This document shows positions 1 through 7,124 of a stretch of DNA of 10,228 bases, in pieces. Position 1 is the first letter of the stretch. Each line of letters starts with the position of its first letter. The notes beneath the pieces are model-generated. The model made no database searches, was not told the DNA's origin, and saw only the letters and a list, made by a program, of their open reading frames with translations. This DNA comes from JAQUKH01 sp043809805 (GTDB lineage Bacteria; JACRDZ01; JAQUKH01), in NCBI GenBank assembly GCA_043809805.1, contig JBDROR010000108.1, forward strand, positions 1 to 10,228, read 5' to 3'. A program made the translations under genes and the position numbers.

Positions 1-1
1 T

Positions 2-544
2 TTTATTGAGTATGAAATAAGCAGAACGCTTGTTGAAGCTTCCGGTTTTGATCTTCTCGCTATGGGCAGGCCTGAAGGCCCGGGTTGTTACTGTTACGCG
101 AACAACCTGATAAGAAAATTTATAGACGAGTTGTCGACAAAATACAAATTTGTGATAATTGATACTGAGGCGGGAATGGAACATTTTAGCCGAAGAACCA
201 CCCGAAAAGTGGATTTGCTTTTAATGGTCTCGGATTATAACATTAGAGGAATTAGAGCGGCCGGCAGAATTAAACGGCTGATAAAAGAATTAAATTTACA
301 AATAGGAAAGGAACTTTTGATTTTAAACAGAAGCCCTAAAAAAATAGAGGCTGCCGTTCATTCTGAGATAGAAAAAAATAATCTTGTTCTGGGGGGAATA
401 ATCCCGGAGGACGAGGCTGTAAGAAATTTTGATATTGAAGGAAAGCCGTTGATTGGGATGCCGGAAGATTCGAAAAGTTATGTTGGATTAACAAAAATAT
501 TGAATGAATTTGTTGGGAAAGATTTCTCGCTTTGCTCGAAATGA
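2..544 (+). CDS. cooC: CooC/AcsF-type nickel-insertion ATPase, 5' end cut by window edge
   Basis: This is a MinD/ParA-like P-loop ATPase that helps load nickel into CO dehydrogenase and/or acetyl-CoA synthase in the cytoplasm. The reading frame is open from base 2, and the residues before the first ATG (62) still match the family (FDLLAMGRPEGPGCYCYANN), so that ATG is internal and the true start lies off the left edge. About 180 residues are visible; roughly 70, including the Walker A loop, are missing. The CYC pair (bases 86-94) matches the CxC metal-binding motif at the CooC dimer interface. IIDTEAGMEHFSRRTT is the Walker B/switch II region. The last nine or so codons and the stop lie in a dispersed repeat (521-546), so the C-terminus may not be ancestral. 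acsD follows after 24 bases. The family call is firm; whether it serves CODH (CooC) or ACS (AcsF) is not resolved. Confidence 0.93.
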   Translation, partial: FIEYEISRTLVEASGFDLLAMGRPEGPGCYCYANNLIRKFIDELSTKYKFVIIDTEAGMEHFSRRTTRKVDLLLMVSDYNIRGIRAAGRIKRLIKELNLQIGKELLILNRSPKKIEAAVHSEIEKNNLVLGGIIPEDEAVRNFDIEGKPLIGMPEDSKSYVGLTKILNEFVGKDFSLCSK

Positions 545-546
545 CA
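521..546. repeat. dispersed-repeat-like segment spanning the cooC stop codon
   Basis: The core TTTCTCGCTTTGCTCGAAAT (523-542) followed by GACA has the form of a short interspersed sequence I recall from many bacterial genomes, where spurious translations read like ISRFARNDK on one strand and ISSKARNL on the other. Both peptides can be read here in the unused frames. It contains partly inverted halves (TTTCTCG and CGAAAT). It supplies the last codons and the TGA of cooC. Family membership is from memory and was not checked by search. Confidence 0.6.
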
Positions 547-568
547 AAATTGTACAGGAGGAAATTAT

Positions 569-1489
569 ATGCCATTTACATTGCCAAAAGAAACATATCC
601 AGGAAAAATTAATGAAATCAAAATTGGGAACGCCGATATTGGCGGTGAAAGCGCCCTGCCATTTCTTTCATTTGAAGGAACAGTCGCGAAAAAACCAATT
701 GTCGCTTTAGAAGTGCAGGATGTTGTCCCGCAAGACTGGCCGGACGCGTTAACCAAAGTTTACGGCAAGGTAATGAATGACCCTGTCGGCTGGGCAAAAT
801 TCTGCGAGACAGAATTAAAGGCGGACGCGATTTGCCTGAGATTAGCCGGCACTCATCCGGATAAAGAAAATAAATCGGTAAAAGAAGCGGCGGACATTGT
901 TTCCAAAGTATCTTCGAACATTTCTGTTCCATTAATATTGTTAGGATGTAACCATGTTGAAAAAGATACAGAATTAATAAATCCCTGCGCCGCCGCGTGC
1001 GCGAAACCTTCAATTATCGGAAAAGCGCAGGAGAAAAATTTTAAAACATTCGCGGCCGCGGCTCAGGCGTTTAATCATTATCTTATCGCCCTTTCAGATC
1101 TTGACATAAATCTGGCGAAACAATTAAATATCCTTCTTTCACAATCAGGTTTTCCAAAGGATAAAATCATAATGGATACAATGTCAAGCGCGTTAGGGTA
1201 TGGGCTTGAATATACATATTCCGTAATTGAACGGTGTAAGCTGGCCGCGTTACAGCAAAATGACAATATGATGCAAATGCCTATTGTAAACGACATCGGC
1301 CCTGAGGCATGGAAGGCAAAAGAGGCAAAAGCGGATATTGCTGAATGGGGAGATACGGAAAAACGGGGTATCCTCTGGGAAGCGGTTACAGGAATCACAT
1401 TTTTATCCGCCGGAGGAAACTTTTTGATAATGCGGCATCCGGAGGGGATGAGATTGGTAAAGAATACAATTGAACAGATGATTGGATGA
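569..1489 (+). CDS. acsD: corrinoid iron-sulfur protein small subunit (CoFeSP beta, AcsD/CdhD)
   Basis: This is the small subunit of CoFeSP, a TIM-barrel protein that pairs with AcsC to hold the cobamide carrying the methyl group from methyl-THF to acetyl-CoA synthase. It has 306 residues, close to the family's usual 310-330. It aligns by eye along its length with Moorella AcsD: ALPFLSFEG and VALEVQDVVPQDWPD near the N-terminus, LDINLAKQLNILL mid-protein, SALGYGLEYTYSVIER, and the C-terminal RGILWEAVTG...FLIMRHPEGMRLVK. An AGGAGG Shine-Dalgarno (556-561) lies 7 bases before the ATG, which fixes the start. There is no signal peptide or membrane segment, as expected for a cytoplasmic protein. 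It is followed by acsC after 39 bases, the usual pairing of the two CoFeSP subunits. Confidence 0.96.
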   Translation: MPFTLPKETYPGKINEIKIGNADIGGESALPFLSFEGTVAKKPIVALEVQDVVPQDWPDALTKVYGKVMNDPVGWAKFCETELKADAICLRLAGTHPDKENKSVKEAADIVSKVSSNISVPLILLGCNHVEKDTELINPCAAACAKPSIIGKAQEKNFKTFAAAAQAFNHYLIALSDLDINLAKQLNILLSQSGFPKDKIIMDTMSSALGYGLEYTYSVIERCKLAALQQNDNMMQMPIVNDIGPEAWKAKEAKADIAEWGDTEKRGILWEAVTGITFLSAGGNFLIMRHPEGMRLVKNTIEQMIG

Positions 1490-1516
1490 CGAACGACGAT
1501 ATACGAACAACGAACA
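1489..1516. repeat. ACGAAC-type repetitive segment in the acsD-acsC gap
   Basis: The gap is built from variants of one unit (ACGAACGACGA, then TACGAACAACGAACA). The ten bases ACGAACGACG (1489-1498) recur in inverted orientation at 5142-5151 in the acsB-cooS gap, suggesting both belong to one dispersed family. It overlaps the last base of the acsD stop and ends just before the acsC Shine-Dalgarno. No strong hairpin is seen. Confidence 0.5.
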
Positions 1517-1528
1517 CAGGAGGAACAC

Positions 1529-2884
1529 ATGGCAATTTCAGGAATAGAAATATTTAAACATCTGCCAAAAACAAACTGCGGGAAATGTAAATTTCCCACA
1601 TGTCTCGCGTTCGCAATGAAGCTTGCTGTAAAACAGGTATCATTAGACCAATGCCCTGATGTATCAGCAGAAGCAAAGGCTAAATTGAGCGACGCATCCG
1701 CGCCCCCAATCAGATTAATAACTATTGGAACAGCAGAAAACGCTGTTTCAGTGGGTGAAGAAACCGTAATGTTCCGCCATGAAAAAACATTTTATCGGAC
1801 ACCGGGAATCGCCGTTGTCCTATCGGATAAATCAACCGGCGATGAAATCAAACAAAAAGTGGAAAATGCGGTCAAGGCCGCTATTGAACGCGTCGGCCAG
1901 CATTTGAAAGTTGATTTAATAGCTATCGAAAATGAATCAGGCGACCCGCAAAAATTTACTGAAGCTGTTAAATTAATCACTGATTTAACCAATTTACCGT
2001 TAATTTTGAAGTCTGACAAAATAGACAGTTTAAAGGCTATATGGGCGAATGGCCATTCGCCCCTACACGGTAAAAAGCCGCTTATATGGGCGGCAAATGA
2101 AACTAATTATCATGATTTCGCGCAAATTGCGAAAGAAAATGGATGCTCTTTAGCTGTTTATGAACCTGATTTGGAAAAACTAAGCAATCTCGTAGAAAAA
2201 ATCACGGCATTGGGTGTAAAAGATTTGGTTCTTGACCCCGGTGCGTCAAAGGCAAAAGACATTATTGAAAAATTTACAATAATAAGAAGATCCGCAATCA
2301 GGAAATCTTTTAAACCATTAGGTTATCCTGTAATATCATTCTTTCATAAAACCGGTGACAACATGCAGGAAGCTATGCTTGCAAGTATCGCGATTTCAAA
2401 ATACGGGTCCATTATTGGGTTGTCATCCTGCGAGATGTGGAAAGTTCTGCCTTTATTCGCGTTAAGACAAAACATTTACACTGACCCGCAAAAGCCGATG
2501 AAGGTTGAGCAAAAGATTTACAAGATCGGTGAACCTGACCAAAATTCACCTATTATGATAACTACAAATTTCTCCCTAACCTATTTTCTGGTTGCGGGTG
2601 AAATTGAAAACAGTAAAGTATCCGCATGGCTCGCGGTTCAGGATTCCGAAGGACTTTCAGTCATGACTGCCTGGGCCGCGGGAAAATTCTCCGCGGGAAC
2701 AATTTCTAATTTTATTAATACGGTAAAAGCAAGCGAATTGGTTAATCATAAAAAATTAATTATACCAGGTTATGTCTCTGTTTTAAGCGGATCACTACAG
2801 GAAAAACTTCCTGATTGGAACATTATTGTCGGGCCAAGAGAGGCAAACGCAATACCTGTGTTTTTTAAAAACGAGTGGAAATAA
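1529..2884 (+). CDS. acsC: corrinoid iron-sulfur protein large subunit (CoFeSP gamma, AcsC/CdhE)
   Basis: This subunit carries the low-potential [4Fe-4S] cluster that reactivates cobalt to Co(I), and the C-terminal domain that binds the cobamide. It has 451 residues, near the 446 of the Moorella protein. The N-terminal cluster motif is complete: Cys17, Cys20, Cys25 and Cys42 (C-x2-C-x4-C-x16-C). A TIM-barrel domain follows (LVLDPGA at about 234-240, then FTIIRRSAIRK). The C-terminal B12 domain includes NSPIMITTNFSLTYF, GLSVMTAWAAGKFS and the ending IVGPREANAIPVF. AGGAGG (1518-1523) lies 5 bases before the ATG. The odd feature is a perfect 20-bp palindrome at 2043-2062, read in frame as part of ANGHSPLHG, where the Moorella protein is about four residues shorter. 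The frame stays intact and the rest of the protein looks normal, so it is probably functional. Confidence 0.96.
   Translation: MAISGIEIFKHLPKTNCGKCKFPTCLAFAMKLAVKQVSLDQCPDVSAEAKAKLSDASAPPIRLITIGTAENAVSVGEETVMFRHEKTFYRTPGIAVVLSDKSTGDEIKQKVENAVKAAIERVGQHLKVDLIAIENESGDPQKFTEAVKLITDLTNLPLILKSDKIDSLKAIWANGHSPLHGKKPLIWAANETNYHDFAQIAKENGCSLAVYEPDLEKLSNLVEKITALGVKDLVLDPGASKAKDIIEKFTIIRRSAIRKSFKPLGYPVISFFHKTGDNMQEAMLASIAISKYGSIIGLSSCEMWKVLPLFALRQNIYTDPQKPMKVEQKIYKIGEPDQNSPIMITTNFSLTYFLVAGEIENSKVSAWLAVQDSEGLSVMTAWAAGKFSAGTISNFINTVKASELVNHKKLIIPGYVSVLSGSLQEKLPDWNIIVGPREANAIPVFFKNEWK
2043..2062. repeat. perfect 20-bp palindrome inside acsC
   Basis: The sequence GGGCGAATGG is followed at once by its exact reverse complement, giving a 20-bp perfect inverted repeat with no spacer, and then CCTACA. 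By memory this is the core of a short palindromic repeat (typically with a flanking TGTAGG) found in many copies in several bacterial phyla. Here it is inside a gene and read as part of ANGHSPLHG. The element family was not confirmed by search. Confidence 0.8.
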
Positions 2885-2932
2885 AAATCCCCCTATTTCC
2901 CCCTTTAAAAAAGGGGGATTAAAGGGGGATTT
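2885..2932. repeat. C-rich/G-rich inverted repeat in the acsC-acsB gap
   Basis: The outer arms AAATCCCCCT (2885-2894) and AGGGGGATTT (2923-2932) are exact reverse complements. An inner hairpin pairs CCCCCTT (2899-2905) with AAGGGGG (2911-2917) around a 5-base loop. The whole 48-base unit can fold as a two-tier stem in RNA. It begins right after the acsC stop and ends 8 bases before the acsB Shine-Dalgarno. There is no T-run after the stem, so it does not look like an intrinsic terminator. It resembles a dispersed CCCCCTTT/AAAGGGGG repeat common in some anaerobe genomes, and in RNA it could affect message stability or acsB translation. Confidence 0.8.
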
Positions 2933-2940
2933 AATTGAAT

Positions 2941-2946
2941 GGAGGG
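2941..2946 (+). promoter_or_regulatory. Shine-Dalgarno site that fixes the acsB start
   Basis: GGAGGG lies 4 bases before the ATG at 2951. The in-frame ATG at 2939 overlaps this site and has no ribosome-binding sequence of its own, so 2951 is preferred. Starting at 2951 also puts all six A-cluster residues at the same numbers as in Moorella AcsB. Confidence 0.85.
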
Positions 2947-2950
2947 CTTG

Positions 2951-5137
2951 ATGTCAAAATTTATTGCAACATCAGTAATTCGCGGGTCGCATCAGCTTGT
3001 AAAAGAAGCGGATGCCTTATTAAAAAAGGCAATAGCTGAAAAAGGCAAGGATTTCAAGTTTGAATTTCCAGACACGGCATTCGCTCTCCCTTTTATTCTT
3101 TGCATAACCGCGCAAGAAGTAAAAACACTGGGGGATATGGAAATTGCTTTAAATCACGCAAAATCATTGTTATCAAAAGAACCTGATGAAAAAGTATGGC
3201 TGCCGTATCTCGGCGAAGCGTTGGATGGAGGTATCGCCACCCTATTCGCCGAAGAAATAATTGAGGCAATCCGCTATATTTATCAACAGGAACCATATAA
3301 AGAAGCGGACGGTTTTACATATAATGGATTTATTACTGATACGGTATTAAGAGATTTGGGAATCCAACTGGTTGACGGCCGGATGCCTGGTTTTGCCGCT
3401 GTACTTGGAGCCGCAAAAAACAGCAAGGAAGCGGTAAAAATCATACGCCAGCTTCAGGAAAGAAAAATCCTTATATTCCTCGCGGGCGAATGCAACGGGA
3501 ACAGTGTGACAAAACAGCTTCGCGAAGAAAATATTGAGTTAGGCTGGGAGACTTATATCGTCCCTCTCGGGCCTGACACGACTTCAACCATTTACGCTTT
3601 GGACTGGGCGGCGCGCTCGGCAATGATGTTTGGAGGCATCAAAAAAGGAAATTATAAAGATATTTTAAAATATACTCTTGACCGTGTTCACGCGTTCGCT
3701 ATTGTTTTAGGCGAACTTGATGACTTGACATGGGCGACAGGCGCGGGCGCGATAAATATGGGATTTCCCGCGATAGCACAGGAAAAAGTCCCTGAAATCA
3801 GGCCGAACGGAGTCTGCCGTTATGAGGAAGTTATCTGGCAGCCGGATATTGACAAAATCGTTGATACGGCGATTGAGGTTCGCGGACTAAAAATAGAAAT
3901 AGAAAAAGTCCCCATCCCTGTTCCATACGGCCCCGCGTTTGAAGGTGAACGTGTCAGGAAAGAAGATACATTTTTAGAATTTGGCGGGAATAAATCTGCC
4001 ACGTTTGAATACCTGCGCATGAAAAATATGGACGCGGTATCAGACGGAAAAATTACAATTGACGGGCCGCAAGTCGACGAAAAAGAAGGCCTTTATCCAT
4101 TGGGTATTTTTGTTGAGGTCGCCGGACGAAAAATGCAAAAAGATTTCGAGTCGATTTTGGAGAGAAAAATACATCATTTATTAAGCGAGGCTCATGGTAT
4201 ATTCCACATGGGCCAGAGGGATATGAACTGGATACGAATCAGCAAAGAGGCATATGAATCGGGATTCAGATTAGTCCATCTCGGGAAAATTCTTCATGCC
4301 AGGCTTCACTCAGAGTTTCCGGCAATTGTTGATAAGGTCGAAATAACATTAATAACCGATGAAGATAAGATTAAAAAATTGTTGGTCGAGGCGCGAAAAT
4401 CTTATAAAGAGCGCGATGAAAGAGTCGCGGGGCTTACGGACGAGAGTGTTGATATATTTTATTCCTGCACATTGTGTCAGTCTTACGCGCCTAATCATGT
4501 GTGTATTATTACGCCTGAACGGCTTGGGCTCTGTGGTGCTTATAACTGGCTCGATGGAAAGGCGGCTTATGAAATCGATCCAATCGGCCCTAATCAACCG
4601 GTAACCAAAGGAAAAATTATCGACCCTGTAAAAGGCCAGTGGGAGGGCGTTAACGAATTTGTCTATAATAAATCCAATCAGGCGATAAGTATTTTCAACG
4701 CCTATTCTATGATGGACAATCCAATGACATCCTGCGGATGTTTTGAATGTATAATCGCCCTGCTTCCTGAAGCTAACGGAATAATGATTGTAAACCGCGG
4801 TTTTACTGAAATGACTCCTTGCGGGATGAAATTTTCGACACTCGCGGGTTCAGTCGGCGGAGGTAATCAAACACCGGGATTTTTGGGAGTTGGACGATTG
4901 TATTTGACAAGTAAAAAATTCTTATTGTCCGACGGCGGGATTAAAAGAATCGTATGGATGCCTAAAGAACTAAAAGAACAATTAAAAGAAGGTATTCAAA
5001 AACGCGGCGTTGAAGCGGGAGTGCCTGATTTATTTGATAAAATCGCGGATGAAACAGTCGGAACAGAAATTAATCCGGTTCTTGAGTTTTTACAAAAGGC
5101 AAATCATCCGGCGCTGACGATGGCATCGATAATATAA
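2951..5137 (+). CDS. acsB: acetyl-CoA synthase, bacterial type (AcsB)
   Basis: AcsB condenses a methyl group from CoFeSP, CO from CODH and CoA into acetyl-CoA at the A-cluster. With the start at 2951 the protein has 728 residues, one fewer than the 729 of Moorella AcsB. The [4Fe-4S] ligands fall at Cys506, Cys509, Cys518 and Cys528 (YSCTLCQSYAPNHVC...GLCG). The Cys595-Gly596-Cys597 motif that holds the distal nickel is present in MTSCGCFE; the numbering is identical to Moorella. The N-terminal ~310 residues, which contact CODH and carry the CO channel, are present, unlike in archaeal CdhC. Further matches are PAFEGE, FEGVLERRIH-like FESILERKIH, and TLAGSVGGGNQTPGFLG. Residue 512 is Tyr where Moorella has Phe. 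It sits between acsC and cooS; a hairpin-forming repeat lies directly before its ribosome-binding site. Confidence 0.98.
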   Translation: MSKFIATSVIRGSHQLVKEADALLKKAIAEKGKDFKFEFPDTAFALPFILCITAQEVKTLGDMEIALNHAKSLLSKEPDEKVWLPYLGEALDGGIATLFAEEIIEAIRYIYQQEPYKEADGFTYNGFITDTVLRDLGIQLVDGRMPGFAAVLGAAKNSKEAVKIIRQLQERKILIFLAGECNGNSVTKQLREENIELGWETYIVPLGPDTTSTIYALDWAARSAMMFGGIKKGNYKDILKYTLDRVHAFAIVLGELDDLTWATGAGAINMGFPAIAQEKVPEIRPNGVCRYEEVIWQPDIDKIVDTAIEVRGLKIEIEKVPIPVPYGPAFEGERVRKEDTFLEFGGNKSATFEYLRMKNMDAVSDGKITIDGPQVDEKEGLYPLGIFVEVAGRKMQKDFESILERKIHHLLSEAHGIFHMGQRDMNWIRISKEAYESGFRLVHLGKILHARLHSEFPAIVDKVEITLITDEDKIKKLLVEARKSYKERDERVAGLTDESVDIFYSCTLCQSYAPNHVCIITPERLGLCGAYNWLDGKAAYEIDPIGPNQPVTKGKIIDPVKGQWEGVNEFVYNKSNQAISIFNAYSMMDNPMTSCGCFECIIALLPEANGIMIVNRGFTEMTPCGMKFSTLAGSVGGGNQTPGFLGVGRLYLTSKKFLLSDGGIKRIVWMPKELKEQLKEGIQKRGVEAGVPDLFDKIADETVGTEINPVLEFLQKANHPALTMASII

Positions 5138-5141
5138 AATA

Positions 5142-5216
5142 CGTCGTTCGTCGTCCGTATTCCGTATGACGGAATACGGTATACGAAATACGAGTGATGG
5201 CATACGGTATACGAAA
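5142..5216. repeat. repeat cluster with 11-bp hairpin in the acsB-cooS gap
   Basis: Most of this 93-base gap is repetitive. CCGTATTCCGT (5155-5165) pairs perfectly with ACGGAATACGG (5169-5179) around the loop ATG, giving an 11-bp stem. ATACGGTATACGAAA occurs twice as a direct repeat (5174-5188 and 5202-5216, period 28). CGTCGTTCGT (5142-5151) is the reverse complement of a 10-mer in the acsD-acsC gap. The hairpin is followed by mixed sequence, not a T-run, so it is not an obvious terminator. A weak Shine-Dalgarno (AGGGG, 5221-5225) for cooS follows. Confidence 0.75.
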
Positions 5217-5230
5217 AAAAAGGGGATCAA

Positions 5231-7123
5231 ATGACACAAGAAATAAAGACTCCAAAATCGCGAACCATCGACAAGGCCTCCGAAAAAATGATGGACAAAG
5301 CGGCAAACGAAAAAATTTCTACCGCGTGGGATAGATTTGAAGCGGTAAAAGTTCAATGTTCATACGGTGTAAAAGGAATATGCTGCCGTAATTGTATGCT
5401 TGGGCCATGCCGTATTAATCCAAATGATGAATCAAGCCGGGGAATCTGCGGCGCTGACGCCGAAACTATGGCAAGCAGAGGTTTATTGCGATCCGCGGCG
5501 GCTGGATGCGCGGCGCATTCAGATCATGGTTATGATGTGGCGCACACCCTCCTTTTAGCGGCCAAGAATGAACTCCCTGATTATAAAATAAAAGATACAA
5601 AAAAACTAATGGCGCTTGCCAAAGAATATGGAATAGAGACCGGCGGCAAAAGCGTTAATGAAATAGCCATTCAAGTTGCCGAGATTGCCATATCAGAATT
5701 TGAAAAGGCGCATGGCGGCCTTAGATTTTTGAAACGAATGCCGGAAAAAAGATTAAAACTATGGGAAAAATTGGGCATAGTTCCTGAAGGTGTAAATTCA
5801 GAGATTGTTCAGTCATTGCACCGCACACATGTTGGAATGGGTTCAGATTATCATGACACATATATGAATAGTCTCAGGGTTAGTATCGCGGACGGCTGGG
5901 GCGGTTCAATGCTCGCGACCGAACTAACCGACATTTTATTTGGGACGCCAAAACCGATTCGCAGTAAAGTTAATTTAGGCGTGCTTTCCGAAGACGAAGT
6001 CAATGTGCTGGTACATGGGCATGAACCTTTGCTTTCAATGATGATTGTAGAGGCATCGCAGGACAAAGAAATACAGGAGCTCGCGAAAAAAGCAGGATCA
6101 AAAGGCGTTAATATCGCCGGTATTTGTTGTACCGCGAACGAGGTATTAATGCGTGAAGGAATTCCCGTCGCCGGAAGTTTTTTACAACAGGAATTAGCAA
6201 TAATTACCGGGTCGGTTGAGGCAATGATTGTTGATGTCCAATGTATATTGCCGTCACTTCCTTCCGTTGCAAGCTGTTTCCATACAAAAATTATTTCCAC
6301 TTCTAAAAAGGCAAAGATACGCGATGCCATTCATGTCCAGTTTGAAGAGAAAAAGGCTTATGAAACGGCAAAAGATATATTAAAAATCGCTATTGATAAT
6401 TTTAAAAACAGGGATAAAGCAAAGGTAAATATTCCCACGGAATCAATGGACATCATTGCCGGTTTCAGTTCTGAAACCCTAAGCTATATGCAGGGCGGAA
6501 CTTACAGGGGTTCGTATAACCCGCTTGTGGAAAACATTAAAAATGGAAGAATCTTTGGGGTTGTAGGAATCGTCGGATGCAGTAACTGTAAAATACAGCA
6601 TGATTACGCGAATGTCACATTGACAAAAGAATTGATTAAAAATAATGTGTTCGTTGTAAACACAGGCTGCGCGGCAATCGCATCGGCTAAAGCCGGTTTA
6701 ATGGTTCCCGAAGCAATGGAGCTCGCGGGCAAAGGACTGCGTGAGGTTTGCGAAGCGATTGGATGCCCCCCTGTTCTTCACGCGGGTTCATGTGTTGATA
6801 ACAGCCGAATTTTAGTTGCCTGCACGGAAATGATAAAACATGGATTAGGAACTGATTATGATGAACTTCCGATTGCCGGCGCGGCATTGGAATGGATGTC
6901 TGAAAAGGCTATAACAATTGGAAATTATTTTGTCGCGCAGGGCGCTTTGGTCGTTGTCGGCGTCCCGCATATGGTTACCGGCGCTCCAAAACTTAAAAAA
7001 TTAATGTATGAAGACATCGAAAATATTACCGGAGGGAAATTTGCGGTTGAGCCAGATCCTTACAAAGCATGCGAAATAATTTTAAAACATATTGCAGAAA
7101 AAAGGAAAAAACTGGGAATATAA
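5231..7123 (+). CDS. cooS: Ni-dependent carbon monoxide dehydrogenase catalytic subunit (CooS/AcsA)
   Basis: This homodimeric enzyme reduces CO2 to CO for AcsB, or oxidises CO, using ferredoxin-type electrons. It has 630 residues, in line with Carboxydothermus CODH-II (about 636). N-terminal cysteines fit the shared D-cluster (Cys43, Cys51) and B-cluster (Cys52, Cys55, Cys60, Cys73) in CCRNCMLGPCRI. Candidate Ni-Fe-S C-cluster ligands are all present: His264 (VHGHEP), Cys300 (GICCTANE), Cys338 (VDVQC), Cys450 (GIVGCSNC), Cys480 (NTGCAA) and Cys521 (AGSCVDNSR). Lys559 (SEKAITIG) matches the catalytic lysine. In the proton-relay segment HSDHGYDVAH the third histidine position of the CODH-II HxxHxxHxxH ladder is Asp102. 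AGGGG lies 5 bases before the ATG, a weaker site than those of its neighbours. Adjacency to acsB supports an ACS-coupled role over an energy-conserving CO-oxidation role. Confidence 0.97.
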   Translation: MTQEIKTPKSRTIDKASEKMMDKAANEKISTAWDRFEAVKVQCSYGVKGICCRNCMLGPCRINPNDESSRGICGADAETMASRGLLRSAAAGCAAHSDHGYDVAHTLLLAAKNELPDYKIKDTKKLMALAKEYGIETGGKSVNEIAIQVAEIAISEFEKAHGGLRFLKRMPEKRLKLWEKLGIVPEGVNSEIVQSLHRTHVGMGSDYHDTYMNSLRVSIADGWGGSMLATELTDILFGTPKPIRSKVNLGVLSEDEVNVLVHGHEPLLSMMIVEASQDKEIQELAKKAGSKGVNIAGICCTANEVLMREGIPVAGSFLQQELAIITGSVEAMIVDVQCILPSLPSVASCFHTKIISTSKKAKIRDAIHVQFEEKKAYETAKDILKIAIDNFKNRDKAKVNIPTESMDIIAGFSSETLSYMQGGTYRGSYNPLVENIKNGRIFGVVGIVGCSNCKIQHDYANVTLTKELIKNNVFVVNTGCAAIASAKAGLMVPEAMELAGKGLREVCEAIGCPPVLHAGSCVDNSRILVACTEMIKHGLGTDYDELPIAGAALEWMSEKAITIGNYFVAQGALVVVGVPHMVTGAPKLKKLMYEDIENITGGKFAVEPDPYKACEIILKHIAEKRKKLGI

Positions 7124-7124
7124 T

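Noticed and set aside
62..64. ATG at 62 as the cooC start
   Set aside because: The frame is open to the left edge and encodes conserved CooC residues before it; a start here would drop the nucleotide-binding loop.
336..710. Small overlapping frames around the cooC-acsD junction
   Set aside because: They run through cooC, the repeat and acsD in other frames; their protein-like look comes from the repeat (ISRFARNDK / ISSKARNL).
1051..1060. CGCGGCCGCG palindrome in acsD
   Set aside because: It encodes a run of ordinary residues (AAA) using the Ala codons usual in this gene; chance is a sufficient explanation.
2899..2917. Intrinsic terminator between acsC and acsB
   Set aside because: The stem is followed by ATTAAAGGGGG, not a T-run, and the downstream genes clearly belong to the same pathway.
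2939..2941. ATG at 2939 as the acsB start
   Set aside because: It overlaps the Shine-Dalgarno GGAGGG that serves the ATG at 2951, and starting at 2951 gives A-cluster residue numbers identical to Moorella AcsB.
5155..5179. ANTAR target RNA motif
   Set aside because: The stem closes on a 3-base loop and no second hexaloop hairpin lies beside it; the stems at 7125-7212 also have large loops.
5174..5216. CRISPR-like array
   Set aside because: Only two 15-bp copies with a 13-base spacer, and no cas genes.
5070..5356. Two - strand frames across the acsB-cooS gap
   Set aside because: Their FRIPYSV-like peptides are translations of the repeat and they overlap acsB and cooS; no Shine-Dalgarno or family match.
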